Below are positions 53,901-59,900 of a stretch of 64,000 bases of DNA, in pieces; the stretch's first letter is position 1; every line of letters starts with the position of its first letter. The DNA is from Anomaloglossus baeobatrachus (Eukaryota; Chordata; Amphibia; Anura; Aromobatidae). The translations under genes were made by a program, and so were the position numbers. Under the pieces are notes generated by a model. The model was given only the letters and a program-made list of their open reading frames with translations, had not been told where the DNA came from and made no database searches. The DNA lies in NCBI RefSeq assembly GCF_048569485.1, contig NC_134357.1, forward strand, positions 478,603,260 to 478,667,259, in the 5' to 3' direction.

Positions 53901-56900
53901 GGATGACTCTATCGGAGTCCAGGTTCCCTGAGCCCTGTGATGGAGAAAAACCGCCCCCCACCCTGACAGGCTCGCGTCCGTCGTGACCACAGCCCAGGTG
54001 GGGGGTAGGAAGGATTTTCCCTGCGATAGAGAGTTGGGAAGGAGTCACCACTGAAGTGACGTCTTGGTTGCAAGGGAAAGAGAGACGTTCCTGTCGAGTG
54101 AAGTCGACCTCCTGTCCCATTTGCGGAGAATGTCCCACTGGAGTGGCCGCAGATGGAATTGCGCGAAGGGCACTGCCTCCATCGCTGCCACCATCTTCCC
54201 CAGGAAGTGCATGAGGCGCCTCAAGGGGTGTGACTGACCCCGAAGAAGAGATTGCACCCCTGCCTGCAGCGAAAGCTGCTTGTCCAGCGGTAGCATGACT
54301 ACTGCTGACTGAGTATGAAACTCCATCCCAAGGTACGTCAGTGATTGGGTCGGTGTCAACTTGGATTTTGGGAAGTTGATGATCCACCCGAACTGCTGGA
54401 GAGTCGCCAGAGCGACGGAAAGGCTGTTTTGACACGCCATCTGAGAGGGTGCCCTGACCAGAAAATCGTCTAAATAGGGAATCACCGAGTGGCCCTGAGA
54501 GTGTAGGACCGCCACAACAGATGCCATGACCTTGGTGAACACCCGTGGGGCTGTTGCCAGGGCGAAAGGCAATGCCACGAACTGAAGGTGTTCGTCCCCG
54601 ATGGCGAAACGCAAAAAGCGTTGATGTTCGGGTGCGATCGGCACATGGAGATAAGCATCCTTGATGTCGATCGATGCTAGGAAGTCTCCTTGTGACATCG
54701 AAGCGATGACAGAGCGGAGAGACTCCATCCGAAACCGTCTGGTGCTCACATGTCTGTTGAGCAGTTTGAGGTCCAGAACGGGACGGAACGAGCCGTCCTT
54801 CTTTGGCACCACAAACAAGTTGGAGTAAAAGCCGCGACCATGTTCCTGGAGGGGAACAGGGATCACAACTCCTTCTGTCTTCAGAGCGTTCACCGCCTGA
54901 AAAAGTGCATCGGCTCGCTAAAGAACCTCTTGGAAGCCGAGTCTGCCTTCCATTCGCGCAGCCACATGGCCCTGCGGACTGCCACAGAGTTAGCGGATGC
55001 CACCGCTGTACGGCTAGCAGAGTCTAAAACTGTGTTCATGGCGTAGGAAAAAAAAGCTGACGCCTGAGAAGTCAAAGACGCAACCTGCGGAGCAGAATTA
55101 CGTGTGACCGCATTAATCTCAGTCAGACAAGCTGAGATAGCTTGTAGTGCCCACACGGCTGCACAGGCCGGGGCAAAAGACGCGCCCGTGGCTTCATAGA
55201 TGGACTTTACCAGGAGCTCTATCTGCCTGTCAGTGGCATCCTTTAGCGATGATCCATCTGCAACCGATACCACAGATCTAGCCGCCAATCTAGAGACTGG
55301 GGGATCCACCTTGGGACATTGAGCCCAACCCTTAACAACGTCAGAGGGGAAGGGGTAACGTGTGTCAGTAAGGCGCTTACTAAAGCGCTTGTCCGGAACC
55401 GCTCTGGGCTTCTGGACAGCATCTCTGAAGTTAGAGTGTTTCTCCTGCTGAGAAGTCGACTCCTCTACCGGTGGCGGCGGGGGAGAGATATCTAACACCT
55501 GGTTGATGGACGAGATAAGGTCATTTACTATGGCGTCCCCTTCAGGTGTATCAAGATTGAGAGCAACGTCAGTGTCAGAGCCCTGAGCTGCGACGTCCGC
55601 CTCCAGAGAGTCCTCACGCGTGAAGAAGTCGGGGAAAATTCCCAGCGGGCCCGCTTAGCCGGTCTGGGACTGTGGTCCGGGCCGGAGTCCTCCACGTGAG
55701 ACCTAGGGCCCCCCTGGGAACGTGCTGCGGCGCGGACAGAGAGGGGCCTGGAGGTAAAGATCCAACAGGCCCCGGGGCTTGTGTAAGGACCGGTCTGGAC
55801 TGTAAAGCTTCATAGACTGAGCCATGGATTGTGAGAGTGACTCAGAGAGTTTTTCAGCAAAAAACTGCAAACTCTGTCCCTGCCGCCTGGACAGGGGGAG
55901 CAAGGGGTTCTACCTGAGCCGAAGGGCCCACTAGTGACCGAGGCTCAGGTTGAGGAAGCAAAACAGGGGTCGAGCATTGCTCACAGTGAGGGTAGGTGGA
56001 ACCCGCAGGTAACTTAGCCGCACAAGAGGTACAGGTCGCAAAATAACCCTGTACCTTGGCACCCTTGCTCCTTGTGGACGACATGCTGTTGTCTCCTAGG
56101 AGAGTGATCACTGAGGGTATATGGGAAGGGTATACAGCCCGACCGAACAGAAATATATAAATATATAAATATAAAGTATATATATATATAAAGTATCTAA
56201 TCCGGCACCCTAAGGGGACCAGCACCGGGTGACCGGTGTGGCTTACCGACCGCTAAAAAGCGGAGTGTGTGTCCTTCAGATTCCCTGCCTTAGGTCTCCC
56301 AGCGTTGCAGAGCTCTTTCCAGGAAATCTTTCACAGGCAGAATGCCAAAGAAATGGCTGCCGGAGCTCTCAGGGGAGGAGTGGAGCCGTGGGCGGCGTTA
56401 GAAAAAGTGCGGGAATCTGGAGTCCCCACAGTGATCAGTGAGGGGGGAGGAAACATACAGGATGCTCCGGCCCTCACAGCCGACGTCAGGCCGGCCGTCC
56501 CGCACTTACCCCTGATAGACAGGCCCGGGGACGGGAGTTTTGCTACTAGGCGGCAATTGAAGCCGGGGAGTAAATTTAAGACCGCGGCCGACAAACAGGC
56601 GCGGTCGGCGCGGAAGTCCGCCGGCCGTCACAAATAAGCAGCTGCTGCAGCGTCCGGGATAAAGGCGCTCCATGCACATCCCCCATGGGGATACAGAGTA
56701 CCTTAGTGATGCAGGGCACGGTCCCTGAGGATAAATAAACTCCTGTCCGACAGATTCCCTCAGGGGCTGCGGAGGGAGCACGGTCCCAGTGGATGGATAA
56801 CCGCTCAGGATCCCACTTCTCCCAGAGCCGCTAAGGGATGGTGAAGGAGACGGCATGAGGCTCCGGCCTTTGTACCCGCAATGGGTACCTCAACCTTAAC

Positions 56901-59900
56901 AGCACCGCCGACATAGTGGGGTGAGAAGGGAACATGCCGGGGGCCCCGTGGGGGCCCACTTTTCTTCCAACCGATATAACTAATCTGAGATTCATGAGTG
57001 GATGTGTGCCTCCTTCCACACAAAGCATAAAACTGAGGAGCCCGTGATGCACGGGAGGGTGTATAGGCAGAGGGGAGGGGTTACACTTTTTAAAGTGTAA
57101 TACTTTGTGTGGACTCCGGAGGCAGAAGCTATACACCCAATTGTCTGGGTCTCCCAATGGAGCGACAAAGAAATAAATATTTTTTAAAATATTACCTTTT
57201 ACTATATTTTTTAATCCTCCTGGGGTTTGGAACCTGCGATTGCTTATGCTATATACAGCAAAACTACAGTATATATTAAAAATAATGATCTCCTATGAAG
57301 CCATGTCACTGACTGAGCTTCAAGGGAGTACAAAGATGGCAGTGATGTCATCTTGACATTGGGGGGGGACGGATGCTGATCAGCCTTTAATGGGAAATGC
57401 ACACAGATCACTGCCTTTTAATCCTCAACTGGTGAGGTGGGATTTTTGTCACGCAACTGATGATGTGGGGCTTATATACCCCAGTGTTTAGAAATCTCAA
57501 ATTTTTACAGAAAATGCAAAGATCACATTTGTTTTAATCATTTTCTTATTGGCGATTGATTACACATGAGTATATCAACTTTTTGACACCCGCAAGTATC
57601 GGAAAATGTAATACATTGATGATTCATACCAGCATTTTCCAATGAATGCCAGCTGAACATAATTTCCCTGGCGTGTTGCAAACCCCACCTCACCAGTTGA
57701 GGGTTAAATGTAGCTGTCAAAAATTGACAGCGGAATCTAAATGGTTAAACAGCAGTGATCAGAGCTAGCACCAGTCACTTCTGTTAGAAGCAGGTGCTGG
57801 CTGCTTAACACAGCTGATACCTGCCATGTATGGAGGCGGCTCAGCTCCTAAGTCATCTCCATAGACTCGCATGCAACGTAGATGTAAATTCTATAACTGG
57901 AAGGGGTTAAATATTGATGACCATGAATAATATATCACTGCTGGTGAAATGTTGCGGTGATCGATACATTGCCTTCATTATTTACCTGGCGCACCTCTGT
58001 GCATTTTGTAGTGACTCTGCTGTAAATAGGACTGAGCTGCAATACCAGACACAGCCACTATCTAAAGAGTGGCACTGTTCCTGGTTAATGATGGAGGAGG
58101 GACGATGCATAGTGGCTCGTTTCAGAAAATTGAATGGTCGAGGTGGGCTTGGAGGTAGACCCAAAAGATGTGACATTAAGAGCCTATCATAAAGAGAAGG
58201 GGGCTGATTCATCAAAGCTTTGACGCCAGTAAACTAAAGTAAGAGGTTTGAAAAGTAATACAATTTTGTGACTTTGGACATTTTCACACCAGTTTTAATC
58301 AGCTAAATTGGTGTAAGGAACCGTGACCGTGCATGCCCATCCAATGTATCAAAAGCCCTGGCAATTTGTACACCAGAAATGCTACTCCAGTCCAAGACTG
58401 GAGTAGTATGTCTGGCGCAGCTCACTTAGGCACATGCGTGCGCTACGCCGAGCTTGATGGATTGGCCCCAAAAAGTTTTTCTAGGCTGCCTTTAATCATG
58501 GTTGCTCCATAATAACTGATGAGAATCTCACCTTGCTCCAGATTGAAAAACGCCTGCGACAGGGACTGGACGTCACTTTTAGGAACTTTGAAAGACATCA
58601 ACGAAGCAAAGCTGAAATCAGGACAATTATATTATTGGTGATGAGCTCTATTCGTACCAACAGATATCAATATCACCCAATGAAATTAACTAGTGGGATT
58701 GTATGAAAAAGTTGATGGAAATTCCCCCATTCTTGCTATTGTTTTGAGAACGGCGTCCTTCTGTCGGCCTTCTTCATCCATGACACACTCGTGCTACATC
58801 TCCCTTAAAACTATAGAGGCGCAAGCGCTGTCCTAACAGCAGAAGGTAAGCACGCACAGTGAACAACGCGCACATGGTGGGTCTAAAGGGTAATGTTTCT
58901 CCTTGAGGAATCAGCTAAACTTGCAAAGGAAATCATATTTCCCAAGGAGCACCAATGGCCTATAGAAGTGCAAATACCGTCTCTAGAGAAAGACAGCAGG
59001 TTCTACTGGGGGGAGCCATCCTAGAAGTCAATAATGACCCTTTAAAGGGCCTGGCTCCAAAACAAAAAGACATCCACAGCTGTTTCAGGATTCTTACTCC
59101 TCCTTGGTGCAAAGTAGAAATCTGGTTGGCTTCAAGGATTTCTAGCTACAAAAGGCCGCACTAGAAATCTGTAGCTCTTCCTCTGAGGAGACGCTCTTTA
59201 CATATTTCATTGTATGGCCTATGAGTGTTCCTACACCACCTTGGCACTCTCAGAAAAAGGAAGACCTCTCACCCAGCCAACCAGACTCCTTCTTCGCGAT
59301 GTTGAAGGGTTAAGAACCTTGTAGAATGAAAAATGATATTACTAAAGACCTTGCTGATCCAAAACGCGTCATCTGACTCTGATTGTTTTTTAACCCTAGA
59401 ACGCATACCTGGGACCTCGCAGGCCTGCTAGGTCACTTGTTTTCTATGGTAGATTTCTATGGTTGCACTTTCTAGGGTTAACGATTTTTTTTCCTGTTCA
59501 TCATGGATTTAAATATGGGAAATAAATATTTTGTTTTAATTTTTTGCTTTCCTGGATATCCCTTCCTTTTTTCATGGTTTAAGAACCTTGGACCAGTTGT
59601 CCATAAATGGGGTTTTGGTTAGAAGTTACAACCTTGATGTTCATGCGGCATGGGTCGATAGTGAATTTTAGAATTGTCACCTCCAAAAAAGTGGCACTGG
59701 AGGTCCTGTTCTCTTCCTCTGTGAAGAGGCTATTTGCAATGCACCTAGGGAAGAGCAGGGTGCGCAAACACATGTGGAAGTGTAAAGGTGCTGGATGTGG
59801 TTGTCCAATAGACAGAGCTGCGGGGTGCTAATCATAGGCATGCGGTAGGCGGGCGAGGACACAGTTAGTGTAATGTGTCTGTATTGCAGTGTTTTGGCCT

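Larger units (their letters stand above)
51674..57173 (-). mobile_element. DIRS-like element (DIRS-e) in the penultimate ABCA5 intron
   Basis: ITRs of 128 bp (51724-51851 and 57029-57156) differ at one position. An internal complementary region lies at about 52012-52112. Minus-strand regions are gag-like (about 56084-54900), reverse transcriptase to methyltransferase-like (about 54893-53200) and recombinase (about 53200-52170). It belongs with DIRS-b by ITR sequence (CCAGACAATTGGG). Broken, with a few breaks. Same sense as ABCA5. Confidence 0.92.

Noticed and set aside
54750-55046. Plus-strand frames antisense to DIRS-e
   Set aside because: They are mirror frames of the reverse transcriptase and gag-like regions and contain no domain of their own.
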